A DNA stretch of 64,000 bases from Sphingorhabdus_B arenilitoris (GTDB taxonomy: Bacteria > Pseudomonadota > Alphaproteobacteria > Sphingomonadales > Sphingomonadaceae): positions 310,001 to 374,000 of the forward strand of contig NZ_JBHSDH010000013.1 in NCBI RefSeq assembly GCF_042651485.1, given 5' to 3'. The first letter of the stretch is position 1. The number at the start of each line of letters is the position of its first letter. A model generated the notes under the pieces. It did no database searches. It saw nothing but the letters and a program-made list of their open reading frames with translations, and was not told the origin of the DNA. Shown piece after piece: positions 34,054 through 42,220 of this stretch. The position numbers were made by a program, and so were the translations under genes.

Positions 34054-34505
34054 GTTCACACGAAGACACGAAGATGTCGCGCTTTGATCAGCTAGAGGCC
34101 ATGACCGCTAGCGTAATTGACTGCGTATTTCATATTCATAGAGATATCGGGCCTGGTTTGCTTGAGTCTGCGTATGAGGCTTTGATGGATGCCGCTTTGA
34201 CTCAAGTTGGTCATATCGTGAAAAGGCAAGTGCCGATTAGCATGAATTATCGGGGTGTTGTTGTAGACAACGCATTTAAGATCGACCTATTGGTCGATGA
34301 ATGTTTGATCGTTGAGCTAAAGTCTATTGAGCGTCTTGCACCGGTTCATGGCAAGCAATTGCTGACATATCTTCGGTTGAGTAAAATGCCTTTGGGTTTG
34401 CTGATGAATTTTGGTCAGTCCACTTTCAAAGATGGCCTAAAGCGTGTCGCAAATGAATATTATTCAGAGAGGTTTAAGCTGTGATCTTCGTGTCTTCGTG
34501 TGAAC
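34054..34505. mobile_element. GxxExxY cassette bounded by a 22-bp inverted repeat
   Basis: The ends are perfect inverted copies of 22 bases: 34054-34075 (reads GTTCACACGAAG then ACACGAAGAT) and 34484-34505 on the opposite strand. Each end contains an 8-base direct repeat, ACACGAAG twice. The gene between them starts inside the left copy and its stop ends inside the right copy. No target-site duplication or transposase is visible. Similar GxxExxY genes occur as scattered passengers in many genomes; mobility of this unit is inference. Confidence 0.8.
34074..34484 (+). CDS. GxxExxY protein (PD-(D/E)xK-like)
   Basis: 136 residues. The name motif is GPGLLESAYEAL (about 25-36), and the nuclease-like core is FKIDLLVDECLIVELKSIERL (D...ELK, about 63-83). 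The ATG lies within the left inverted repeat and the TGA ends in the right one, so the unit is self-contained. The gene is visibly more AT-rich than korB on one side and the hydrolase on the other, which suggests transfer. Function unknown; related proteins are often reported in the same isolated-passenger context. Confidence 0.9.
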   Translation: MSRFDQLEAMTASVIDCVFHIHRDIGPGLLESAYEALMDAALTQVGHIVKRQVPISMNYRGVVVDNAFKIDLLVDECLIVELKSIERLAPVHGKQLLTYLRLSKMPLGLLMNFGQSTFKDGLKRVANEYYSERFKL

Positions 34506-34511
34506 CATATT

Positions 34512-35480
34512 ATGGATAACCTTACCCACTCCCTCGCCGGGGCCGTGCTGGGTCAAATGGGGCTTAAGCGGAAGACCGGGCTGGCCATGCCCACGCTGAT
34601 CATCGCGGCGAATATTCCAGATATTGATGCGGTGGCGGTGCTGCTTGGTGGGCATCAGCATCTGGCGTTAAGGCGCGGGATAACGCACGGACCGATTGCG
34701 ATGCTGATCCTACCGTTGCTGTTGTGGGCGATCATGGTTTGGTTCGACCGGTGGCAGACACGGCGCGGCAAACGTCCTGAAAAACGGTTGCCGCTGCATA
34801 AGGGTTGGCTGCTCGCGCTGGCTTATATCGGCACGCTCAGCCATCCGGCACTCGATTGGCTCAATAGCTATGGTATCCGCTTCCTGGAACCGTTTAGCAG
34901 TCAGTGGTTTTATGGCGATACAATTTTCATCATTGATATTTGGATTTGGGCGGCGCTGATCGCAGGAGTTTGGTTCTCGCTGCGCCGCGAACGCAAAGGA
35001 TATGGCAAATGGCAGCGCCCCGCTTGGATCAGCTTTACCGCGATATGTGCCTATATCTTTGCCAATGGTTTGATCACCGGCCATGCCGAGGCGGTAGCCT
35101 ATGAGCGGCTTCAGGCAAGTGACTATACATCCGCTAAGCGCCCTGCATTGCTCGTAGTCGCTAACCCGGTTCCGATTGCCTTTTGGCAACGGGAAATATT
35201 ATGGCGGGACCGGATCAATTTTGGGCAAGAAGACTATAGCCTGTTGACTGATTTCAGGATCAACAGGAAGGTTGATTATATCAACTATCCCAATGACATG
35301 GCCAAACATGCGGCGAAGTTGGATGAAGATATGCGGGCCTATTTATTCTGGTCCCGGATGCCCTATGCCCGCGTGCTACCTAAAGGAAAAAACACCGAGG
35401 TTGTGATGCGGGATCAGCGTTTTTCCAATCCGCTTGCTGAAGACCGGTTCACGGCAACCACGTTAGTGCCAGATGAATAG
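34512..35480 (+). CDS. Membrane-bound metal-dependent hydrolase (YdjM/DUF457 family)
   Basis: 322 residues from the ATG at 34512. The family motifs are DNLTHSLAGAVLGQMG, IPDIDAVAV, LRRGITHGPIA and LSHPALDWLNSYG, which supply the histidines and aspartates of the metal site. Several hydrophobic helices lie between about 60 and 210. The start is only 7 bases from the end of the cassette's inverted repeat and has no recognisable ribosome binding site, so the insertion may have replaced the original leader. Confidence 0.88.
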   Translation: MDNLTHSLAGAVLGQMGLKRKTGLAMPTLIIAANIPDIDAVAVLLGGHQHLALRRGITHGPIAMLILPLLLWAIMVWFDRWQTRRGKRPEKRLPLHKGWLLALAYIGTLSHPALDWLNSYGIRFLEPFSSQWFYGDTIFIIDIWIWAALIAGVWFSLRRERKGYGKWQRPAWISFTAICAYIFANGLITGHAEAVAYERLQASDYTSAKRPALLVVANPVPIAFWQREILWRDRINFGQEDYSLLTDFRINRKVDYINYPNDMAKHAAKLDEDMRAYLFWSRMPYARVLPKGKNTEVVMRDQRFSNPLAEDRFTATTLVPDE

Positions 35481-35548
35481 GTCTTGCCCCTAGTTGAGCG
35501 TTAACACCGTATCCCGTTTATGCTTCGGCTGAATTAGCGATATTGATT

Positions 35549-36943
35549 ATGACTAAAATACAAATCCTCTGGCTGCGCCGTGATTTAAGGCTTTCGGATC
35601 AGCCTGCGTTGATGGCTGCCGTGCAGGCTGGACCCGTTATCCCTGTCTATGTCCTTGATGATGAAACGCCAAAGCATCGCAAAATGGGCGGAGCATCGCG
35701 CTGGTGGCTGCATCACAGCTTAAAGGCGCTCGATGCACGGTTGCGGGAAAAGGGCAGCCGCCTGATTTTGCGGAGCGGAAATGCGGCCAATATCGTGGCC
35801 GATATCGCCCATAAGGCGGGCGCCTCCGCTGTCCATTGCATACGCCATTATGAACCTTGGTGGCGCAACGCAGAGAAGGAGCTGACCGTATTACTTGGGA
35901 ATGATGTGGAACTTGTCCGCCATGATGGCAATTATCTGAAGCGGCCGGGAAGTATAACGACCGGCAGCGGCGACCCCTATAAGATCTATACGCCATTTTG
36001 GAAGGCACTGAGCGCGCAAATGCCGCCGCACGAACCCGCGCCGGTTCCGCAAAAAATCCCCGCGCCGGACGAATGGCCGGTCAGCCATAATCTGGATGAT
36101 TGGGGTTTGCTGCCTACGAAACCCAATTGGGCGGGCGTAATGGAGCAGGAATGGACGCCGGGCGAGGTTGGTGCGCGAGGCCGTGTTGACGCCTTTGTCG
36201 ATAAAGCCACACAATATGATGAAGGGCGCAACTTGCCATCCAGAGAACTTGTATCCCGGCTAAGTCCGCATTTGCATTTTGGAGAGGTGAGCCCCGCCTA
36301 TGTCTGGCACCGGATGACCGGACGGGGCAGGGACGTGACGACGTACTTAAAAGAGCTGGTCTGGCGTGATTATGCGCAAAATGTCATCCTACAATATCCC
36401 GAATATGGTGGCAAAAATGCGCGCGATAAATTTGATGATTTTCCTTGGCGCGATTTTCGGTCAAGCGAGGTGCGGTACGATTTTGACCGCTGGACAAAGG
36501 GTCAAACCGGATACCCCATTGTTGATGCCGGAATGCGTGAATTGTGGGCGACCGGATGGATGCATAACCGCGTGCGGATGATTGCGGCGAGTTTCCTTAT
36601 CAAACATTTGCTCATTGATTGGCGCAAGGGCGAGGAATGGTTTTGGGATACGCTGTGCGATGCCGATTATGCCAGCAACTCGGTCAATTGGCAGTGGGTT
36701 TCGGGGACAGGCATTGACAGCAATATGTTCGTGCGCATCATGGCGCCGCTGTCCCAGAGCGAGAAATTCGATGCGGGGGACTATATCCGGAAGTGGGTGC
36801 CGGAATTGGCGGATTTAGATGACCCTTATATCCATGATCCCGAAGAATTTGGCCGCAAACCAAACGGTTACCCGGCTAAAATAGTCGGCCATAAACAGGG
36901 ACGCGAAAGGGCGCTGGCCGCATATAAGGAAATCAAAGGGTAA
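35549..36943 (+). CDS. phrB: Deoxyribodipyrimidine photo-lyase (cryptochrome/photolyase family)
   Basis: About 464 residues; the ATG at 35549 gives MTKIQILWLRRDLRLSDQPAL. The N-terminal alpha/beta antenna domain (about 1-130) is followed by the FAD-binding helical domain with SRLSPHLHFGEVSP and the signature WMHNRVRMIAASFLIKHLL...DWRKGEEWF and NWQWVSGTGIDS. It uses blue light to split cyclobutane pyrimidine dimers in DNA. Confidence 0.94.
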   Translation: MTKIQILWLRRDLRLSDQPALMAAVQAGPVIPVYVLDDETPKHRKMGGASRWWLHHSLKALDARLREKGSRLILRSGNAANIVADIAHKAGASAVHCIRHYEPWWRNAEKELTVLLGNDVELVRHDGNYLKRPGSITTGSGDPYKIYTPFWKALSAQMPPHEPAPVPQKIPAPDEWPVSHNLDDWGLLPTKPNWAGVMEQEWTPGEVGARGRVDAFVDKATQYDEGRNLPSRELVSRLSPHLHFGEVSPAYVWHRMTGRGRDVTTYLKELVWRDYAQNVILQYPEYGGKNARDKFDDFPWRDFRSSEVRYDFDRWTKGQTGYPIVDAGMRELWATGWMHNRVRMIAASFLIKHLLIDWRKGEEWFWDTLCDADYASNSVNWQWVSGTGIDSNMFVRIMAPLSQSEKFDAGDYIRKWVPELADLDDPYIHDPEEFGRKPNGYPAKIVGHKQGRERALAAYKEIKG

Positions 36944-36945
36944 TC

Positions 36946-37647
36946 CTAAAGCTTCAAGCGGTGTCCGCTTTCAAAATCCTGTTCCAACATCTGCGCGATT
37001 GCATCGGCCACCACTGACGGCTGTTTAACCGTTGCTGGATCCTCCCCCGGATAAGCCTTTGCGCGCATTTCGGTACGGGTTTTGCCGGGATCGATAATCG
37101 CCGTGCGCAGCGGAGAGATATTTTCGCACTCTTCCCCATAGCTGAGCACCAAGGATTCCAGTGCCGCCTTGGACGCGCCATAGGCCCCCCAATAGGCGCG
37201 AGGTTTTGAACCGACGCTGGACGTCAGCGCGAGCAAGCGACCGGCATCCGATGCCCGTAACAGAGCATCGAAATGGGCGATCATCGCCTGCTGCGCGATC
37301 AGGTTCAGTGTGATGACCTTGCCAAATTCGGTTCCGTCGATGGCCGGTACCGGCGTCAATGAACCGAGCATTGCTGCGTTCAATATCAAAATGTCCAGCT
37401 TGCCCCAGCGTTCTTTCACGGCGGTCGCGAGGCGGGCGATGCTTTCGCCGTCGGTTATATCCAGCGGTGCAATAGTCGCCGATCCGCCAGACTCGAAAAT
37501 CGCATCTTCGACTTTTTCCAGGTCTTTCGCATTGCGGGCGGTCAGGATGACATGAGCGCCCCGCGCGGCCAATGCGGTTGCCGTTGCCGCGCCGATGCCG
37601 CGGCTTGCGCCGGTGACCAGCGCTAATTTGCCATCGAATACGCCCAT
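36946..37647 (-). CDS. SDR-family oxidoreductase
   Basis: 233 residues. The NAD(P) motif is VTGASRGIGAATATALAARGA at the N-terminus, with ILNAAMLGS as the NNAG equivalent and the catalytic Ser in LTSSVGS and YGASK tetrad (Tyr and Lys). Substrate unknown. It overlaps the purF stop by one base (TAATG), so it is co-translated with purF, and it is convergent with the photolyase gene. Confidence 0.92.
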   Translation of the reverse strand: MGVFDGKLALVTGASRGIGAATATALAARGAHVILTARNAKDLEKVEDAIFESGGSATIAPLDITDGESIARLATAVKERWGKLDILILNAAMLGSLTPVPAIDGTEFGKVITLNLIAQQAMIAHFDALLRASDAGRLLALTSSVGSKPRAYWGAYGASKAALESLVLSYGEECENISPLRTAIIDPGKTRTEMRAKAYPGEDPATVKQPSVVADAIAQMLEQDFESGHRLKL

Positions 37648-39122
37648 TAAACCGCTTTCTTCCGCTCGCTCAGTAGGAATAGCTGGTCTGACTGACCAAC
37701 GCCGTCATGATCGGTCAATGTGGTGGGATATTCTCCAGTAAAGCACGCGTCGCAATATTGCGGTTGCCCGTCATTACGTCGCGCCTCACCCAATGCGCGG
37801 TACAGCCCGTCGATAGAGAGGAAGGCTAGGCTGTCGGCTTGAATAAATTCTCGCATTTGTTCAATGTCCATCCGGCTCGCCAGCAATTTTGATCGTTCGG
37901 GCGTATCGACGCCATAAAAACAGCTATTTGCTGTCGGCGGGCTGGCGATACGCATATGCACTTCTTTCGCGCCTGCTTCGCGCATCATTTGCACGATTTT
38001 AAGCGATGTAGTGCCCCGCACGATACTATCGTCGATCAGGACTATCTTTTTGCCCGCCACCAAATTTCTGTTGGCATTATGTTTCAACTTCACACCCAAA
38101 TGACGGACACCGTCGCCCGGTTGAATGAAGGTGCGGCCTACATAATGCGACCGGATGATGCCGAGTTCAAACGGCACTTTCGCGGCTTCCGCATATCCAA
38201 TTGCGGCGGGGGTGCCGCTGTCTGGAACCGGGATGACATAATCGACATCAACGCCATTTTCGCGGGCCAGTTCAGCGCCAATGGCTTTACGCACCGAATA
38301 AACGCTGTTGCCGTCAACGATCGAATCGGGACGGGAAAAATAGACATGCTCAAAAATGCAGGGCCGGGGATTCAGTCCGATAAACGGTTTATGCGAGGTA
38401 ATTTGCCCGTCCCGCACGACAATTAACTCGCCGGGTTCAACCGAACGGATGAATTCCGCACCGACAATGTCAAAAGCCACGGTTTCCGACGCAAAGATGA
38501 TCGTGTCATCCAATTTGCCCATAACGAGCGGACGAATGCCCAAGGGGTCGCGGCAGGCGATCATCCCCTCTGGCGTCAGGCACAGCAGCGAATAGGCACC
38601 CTCAACCCGCTTCAAGGCGTCGATTAAACGGTCAAGCAGGGTACGGTAGCCCGAAGTCGCGACCAGATGGATGATGACCTCTGTATCCGACGTTGACTGG
38701 AATATGGACCCCCGGCGGACCAGTTCCTGCCGCAGGGTGATGGCGTTGGAGATATTTCCATTATGCGCGACCGCAAAACCGCCCGATGCGAGATCAGCAA
38801 ACAGGGGTTGCACATTGCGCAGCGATGTTTCGCCGGTTGTTGAATAACGGACATGGCCAATAGCGCTTTTGCCAAGCAAGCCGCGCATGACGTCTTCGCG
38901 GTCAAAATTACCGGCAACATGGCCCATCGCGCGGTGCGTATAGAATTCATGGCCGTCAAAACTGGTAATCCCGGCGGCTTCCTGCCCGCGATGTTGCAAG
39001 GCGTGGAGGCCAAGCGCGACCATTGCCGCTGCATCCACGGTATCGCAAGTGCCGAAAATTCCGCACTCCTCACGCAATTTGTCATCATCAAAAGGGTTGG
39101 TTGTGAACCTGTGCATATTCAT
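37647..39122 (-). CDS. purF: Amidophosphoribosyltransferase
   Basis: About 491 residues. It catalyses the first step of purine synthesis (PRPP plus glutamine). The N-terminal nucleophile is the Cys of REECGIFGT, about 20 residues in, implying removal of a propeptide. The glutaminase domain has HRGQEAAG, GHVRYSTTG and AHNGNISN, and the PRPP loop is VLIDDSIVRGTTS. I place the start at ATG 39122 (or 39116); a TTG at 39164 would add 14 residues with no family support. It is the first gene of a purF-SDR unit, divergent from hisI. Confidence 0.94.
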   Translation of the reverse strand: MNMHRFTTNPFDDDKLREECGIFGTCDTVDAAAMVALGLHALQHRGQEAAGITSFDGHEFYTHRAMGHVAGNFDREDVMRGLLGKSAIGHVRYSTTGETSLRNVQPLFADLASGGFAVAHNGNISNAITLRQELVRRGSIFQSTSDTEVIIHLVATSGYRTLLDRLIDALKRVEGAYSLLCLTPEGMIACRDPLGIRPLVMGKLDDTIIFASETVAFDIVGAEFIRSVEPGELIVVRDGQITSHKPFIGLNPRPCIFEHVYFSRPDSIVDGNSVYSVRKAIGAELARENGVDVDYVIPVPDSGTPAAIGYAEAAKVPFELGIIRSHYVGRTFIQPGDGVRHLGVKLKHNANRNLVAGKKIVLIDDSIVRGTTSLKIVQMMREAGAKEVHMRIASPPTANSCFYGVDTPERSKLLASRMDIEQMREFIQADSLAFLSIDGLYRALGEARRNDGQPQYCDACFTGEYPTTLTDHDGVGQSDQLFLLSERKKAV

Positions 39123-39217
39123 GTCCGAATCCGCCTGCGCCAAGGATGCACCGCATATAGGCAAGCTATATCCATATGTCTGCCCCCTGAAATAAATTTG
39201 TCACTTATAGCTGCAGC

Positions 39218-39230
39218 ATTGTTGAACAAT
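39218..39230. promoter_or_regulatory. Short palindrome between purF and hisI
   Basis: ATTGTT-G-AACAAT is a perfect 6-base dyad with a one-base centre in the divergent gap. It could be a regulator site, but nothing else in the gap identifies the protein. Confidence 0.25.
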
Positions 39231-39264
39231 TGCGCTTTCATCCGGTCTGGTTTAGGCAAATTAT

Positions 39265-39624
39265 ATGGATAAAGATCGTGAAACAGGCACTGCATTAAAT
39301 CCCAAATTTGATGACAGGGGCCTGATAACGGCCATTGTCACCGATGCCGATGATGGGACCGTATTGATGCTGGGCCATATGAATGCCGAGGCGCTGGAGC
39401 TTAGCCGTCAAACCGGGATCGTGCATTTTTATTCGCGGAGCAGGCAGGCGCTATGGAAAAAAGGTGAAACCAGCGGCAATTTCCTGCATCTGCGCGAAAT
39501 GTTGATTGATTGCGATCAAGATGCGCTTTGGGTGAAAGCAAAAGCCGATGGCCCCACCTGCCATACAGGGGTGCGGAGCTGTTTTTACAGGCGGGTGACG
39601 CCCGAAGGGTTGGAGCCGGTATGA
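39265..39624 (+). CDS. hisI: Phosphoribosyl-AMP cyclohydrolase
   Basis: 119 residues, stand-alone HisI without a fused HisE. It opens the ring of phosphoribosyl-AMP in histidine synthesis. The metal-binding pattern is complete: DCDQDALWVKAKADGP, then TCHTGVRSCFYR, with FYSRSRQALWKKGETSGN upstream. Its stop overlaps the lipoprotein gene by 4 bases. Confidence 0.94.
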   Translation: MDKDRETGTALNPKFDDRGLITAIVTDADDGTVLMLGHMNAEALELSRQTGIVHFYSRSRQALWKKGETSGNFLHLREMLIDCDQDALWVKAKADGPTCHTGVRSCFYRRVTPEGLEPV

Positions 39625-40151
39625 GATTCGCCAGCCTAGGCCTGCTACTTCTGACATTGTCATCTTGCAGCAAGGATAGCGAAGGCGCAGGGGGCGACCA
39701 TATGACGGCAACCGACGTTGGCGATGCGTTGGATGAAAGAGCAATTGAGCGGGGCATATTGCCCGACCTCAACAATTTGGTGTTTGCGGGAAGGTTTGAA
39801 ACCCGCAGCGAACTGGGCACCGACAAATTTTGTGCGGTTGATAATGGCAGCGGCACTTACAAAATCGGAGTGCTTGCGGTCTTTGGTCCGGAAAGCAAAT
39901 GCGAAGGGCAGGGTAGCGCAAAAATTGAAGGCGAAAAGGTGCAGATCACCTTAGCCGGAAAAGGCAACTGCAGCTTTGATGCCGAATATGATGGCGTTGA
40001 GCTGCGCTTTCCAGGAGGCGTTGGCGAGGAATGCGAATCTTATTGCACAAGCCGCGCAAGCCTCTCGGGCACGAGCTATTTCATGGTGGAAGAGGGCGAT
40101 GACGGTGCCCGGCGCGCATTGGGCCGCGATATAGAAAGGCTGTGTGATTAG
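39621..40151 (+). CDS. Lipoprotein of unknown function
   Basis: 176 residues from the ATG at 39621 (ATGA overlap with hisI). The lipobox is LTLSSCSKDS, so residue 16 (Cys) should be lipidated; the following Asp is not at +2, so outer-membrane sorting is likely. Six or more cysteines are present in the mature part (FCAVD, SKCEGQG, GNCSFD, EECESYCTS), suggesting disulfides. No family recognised. Confidence 0.8.
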   Translation: MRFASLGLLLLTLSSCSKDSEGAGGDHMTATDVGDALDERAIERGILPDLNNLVFAGRFETRSELGTDKFCAVDNGSGTYKIGVLAVFGPESKCEGQGSAKIEGEKVQITLAGKGNCSFDAEYDGVELRFPGGVGEECESYCTSRASLSGTSYFMVEEGDDGARRALGRDIERLCD

Positions 40152-40182
40152 GGTTGGCATTCGTCCTAATCACATGCCTTGT

Positions 40183-41241
40183 TCAATTTTTGACCGCAAT
40201 ACAGGCTTGTCCAGCCGCTTTCACCTTCTCGCACATGGCATCAGCGGCACCGCGGGTCGCAAACGGACCAGCTTGCAATCGCGTGACAGAGCCGGCTGCT
40301 TTCAGATAAGGTTGCAGCGAAGCCAGATCGCTGACACGCGATTCAAGCGATGTCCAAAGACCGGTTGCACTGCTTTCCTTGCTGAATGCTCCTAATTGTA
40401 TCCGCCATGCCCCTGATGCCGCTACCGGAGTTGGGGCAGGGGCGGCCACAGGCACTTTTTTCACGCCAGCTGCTGCCACTGGCGCAGAGGTCACAGGGCC
40501 CGTTGACGGAGCTGCAGGGATGCTGCTGGGAAACCCGGGTTCGCTGCTGGGTGAAGCAACCGACGGCGGAACATCCACAGGGCGTCCGGTTGGAGGAACT
40601 GGCGCGGTGTTAATTGGGAATCCAGCGGTTTGTTGTGCACGGATTTTACCTGCTTGGCGTTCTAGCTCGCCCGCCAGCACTGTGCCCTTCTGGCGGTCGG
40701 GCAGCGGGATATATTGATCCATTTGCGCCAAACTCCGCGACGCAGGAGCCATGCCGGCCGAAGAGGCGCGGGTCATAAGAGCATAAGCGCGGACCCAGTC
40801 TTTTTGTATATGCACGCCATTGAATAACTCTGTTCCAAGTAGATATTGCGCACGCGGTTCGCCTCTGGCGGCGGAAGCTTGCAGATAAGGGAGCGACTCT
40901 GCGATTTTACCTTGATAGTGGAGAAGATGGCCATAGCTGTCTGAAGCTTGCAAATGACCCTGCGTTGCGGCTTTGCGATACCAATCCAATGCAATGTTCA
41001 GATCGGTCGGAACGCCCCGTCCCATTTTATAGGCCTGGCCCAAATTAAATTGCGCATCGGCGTCGCCTTTTAATGCTGGTTCGCGCCATTCTTTGACTGC
41101 GCCGTTATAATCGCCCTGCGTCCAAGCATCTACGCCAGCCTTTACATCAGCAAGCGCAGGAGTGCCCGCAACAGCAAACGCAAGAGCGGCAAGGCCGATT
41201 TTCGCGCCAAGGGGTTTACCAACGGTTTTCGACGACATCAT
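40183..41241 (-). CDS. Sel1/TPR-repeat protein with C-terminal SPOR domain, exported
   Basis: 352 residues. Signal peptide about 1-32 (IGLAALAFAVAGTPALA). Sel1-like repeats cover about 40-170 (GDADAQFNLGQAYKMGRGVPTDLNIALDWYRKAA and similar). A Pro/Ala-rich linker (about 200-275) leads to a SPOR domain (GAWRIQLGAFSKESSATGLWTSLES... VTRLQAGPFATRGAADAMCEKVKAAGQACIAVKN). SPOR domains bind denuded peptidoglycan at the division site. It is divergent from the ParA gene. Confidence 0.9.
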   Translation of the reverse strand: MMSSKTVGKPLGAKIGLAALAFAVAGTPALADVKAGVDAWTQGDYNGAVKEWREPALKGDADAQFNLGQAYKMGRGVPTDLNIALDWYRKAATQGHLQASDSYGHLLHYQGKIAESLPYLQASAARGEPRAQYLLGTELFNGVHIQKDWVRAYALMTRASSAGMAPASRSLAQMDQYIPLPDRQKGTVLAGELERQAGKIRAQQTAGFPINTAPVPPTGRPVDVPPSVASPSSEPGFPSSIPAAPSTGPVTSAPVAAAGVKKVPVAAPAPTPVAASGAWRIQLGAFSKESSATGLWTSLESRVSDLASLQPYLKAAGSVTRLQAGPFATRGAADAMCEKVKAAGQACIAVKN

Positions 41242-41385
41242 ATATACTCCGATAGATATTTTTTCCGCCTATAGCCTGCCGACCCCTGATAATTGGTAAA
41301 CGGATGCGATTAAAGGCTTAACCAATAGCAAAATGCCAAAAGTCAGGATGTACCGATAGCATAAACAAGATGAACTGGTGCCAAG

Positions 41386-41453
41386 CGGAAATGACGTCAT
41401 GCGATTTTTATTGACGGCGTTAACCAGATATTAGCCCTGTCCTGTCATTTCCG
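41386..41453. promoter_or_regulatory. 10-bp inverted repeat and ATGACGTCAT palindrome upstream of parA
   Basis: CGGAAATGAC (41386-41395) is repeated inverted as GTCATTTCCG (41444-41453), 48 bases apart; between them ATGACGTCAT (41391-41400) is itself a 10-base palindrome. The gap separates the Sel1-SPOR gene from parA. It is a plausible operator region for autoregulation by the RHH protein encoded downstream, which is inference. Confidence 0.45.
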
Positions 41454-41483
41454 TTGTTGAAACTTTTAGCAAAGGGGATTGAT

Positions 41484-42206
41484 GTGCGGGTTCTCGCATT
41501 GGCATCACAAAAAGGCGGGTCGGGGAAAACTACCCTATCAGGTCATTTGGCGGTTCAGGCTCAGCTGGCGGGTGCAGGCCCGGTTGTGCTGATTGATATC
41601 GATCCGCAAGGGTCAACGGCCGATTGGTGGAATGAACGTGAAGCGGAACTGCCCGCATTTGCGCAAACCACCGTTGCGCGGCTCGCTTCGGATTTGGCGG
41701 TATTGCGTCAGCAAGGGTTCAAGCTAGCGGTCATTGATACGCCGCCTGCGATCACCATGGCTATCCAGAGCGTTATTTCGGTTGCGGAGTTGATCGTTGT
41801 ACCGACACGGCCCAGCCCGCATGACCTTCGCGCCGTGGGAGCGACCGTCGATCTGTGCGAACGGGCAGGTAAACCGCTGATCTTCGTCGTCAATGCAGCG
41901 ACGCCGAAAGCAAAGATTACTTCAGAGGCCGCCGTTGCTTTGTCACAACATGGCACCGTTGCACCAATTACATTGCATCACCGTACGGATTTTGCCGCAT
42001 CGATGATCGACGGCCGCACGGTGATGGAGGTTGATCCCAATGGTCGGTCTGCACAAGAAGTGCAGCAGCTATGGGACTATATTTCTGACCGGCTTGAAAA
42101 GAATTTTCGCCGCACGGTGTTTAGCGCACCTGCATCTGCAGCTTCGAATCCGCAGCCAACTGCTCGCCCAATGGGTGGTTTTGGCCGCAGGGTCATTGGA
42201 CAATAA
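41484..42206 (+). CDS. ParA/MinD-type Walker ATPase
   Basis: About 240 residues from the GTG at 41484, which gives MRVLALASQKGGSGKTT and has GGGG 6 bases upstream. The deviant Walker A is KGGSGKTT, Walker A' is VVLIDIDPQGSTADWW and Walker B is LAVIDTPPA. No separate N-terminal DNA-binding domain is present, unlike plasmid ParA of type Ia. The C-terminus ends RPMGGFGRRVIGQ, like the tail of the membrane protein at 11652-12209. It is followed by the RHH protein and by a SPOR lipoprotein, suggesting a positioning system linked to the envelope or division. Confidence 0.92.
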   Translation: MRVLALASQKGGSGKTTLSGHLAVQAQLAGAGPVVLIDIDPQGSTADWWNEREAELPAFAQTTVARLASDLAVLRQQGFKLAVIDTPPAITMAIQSVISVAELIVVPTRPSPHDLRAVGATVDLCERAGKPLIFVVNAATPKAKITSEAAVALSQHGTVAPITLHHRTDFAASMIDGRTVMEVDPNGRSAQEVQQLWDYISDRLEKNFRRTVFSAPASAASNPQPTARPMGGFGRRVIGQ

Positions 42207-42220
42207 GGGGGGCGTGAAAA

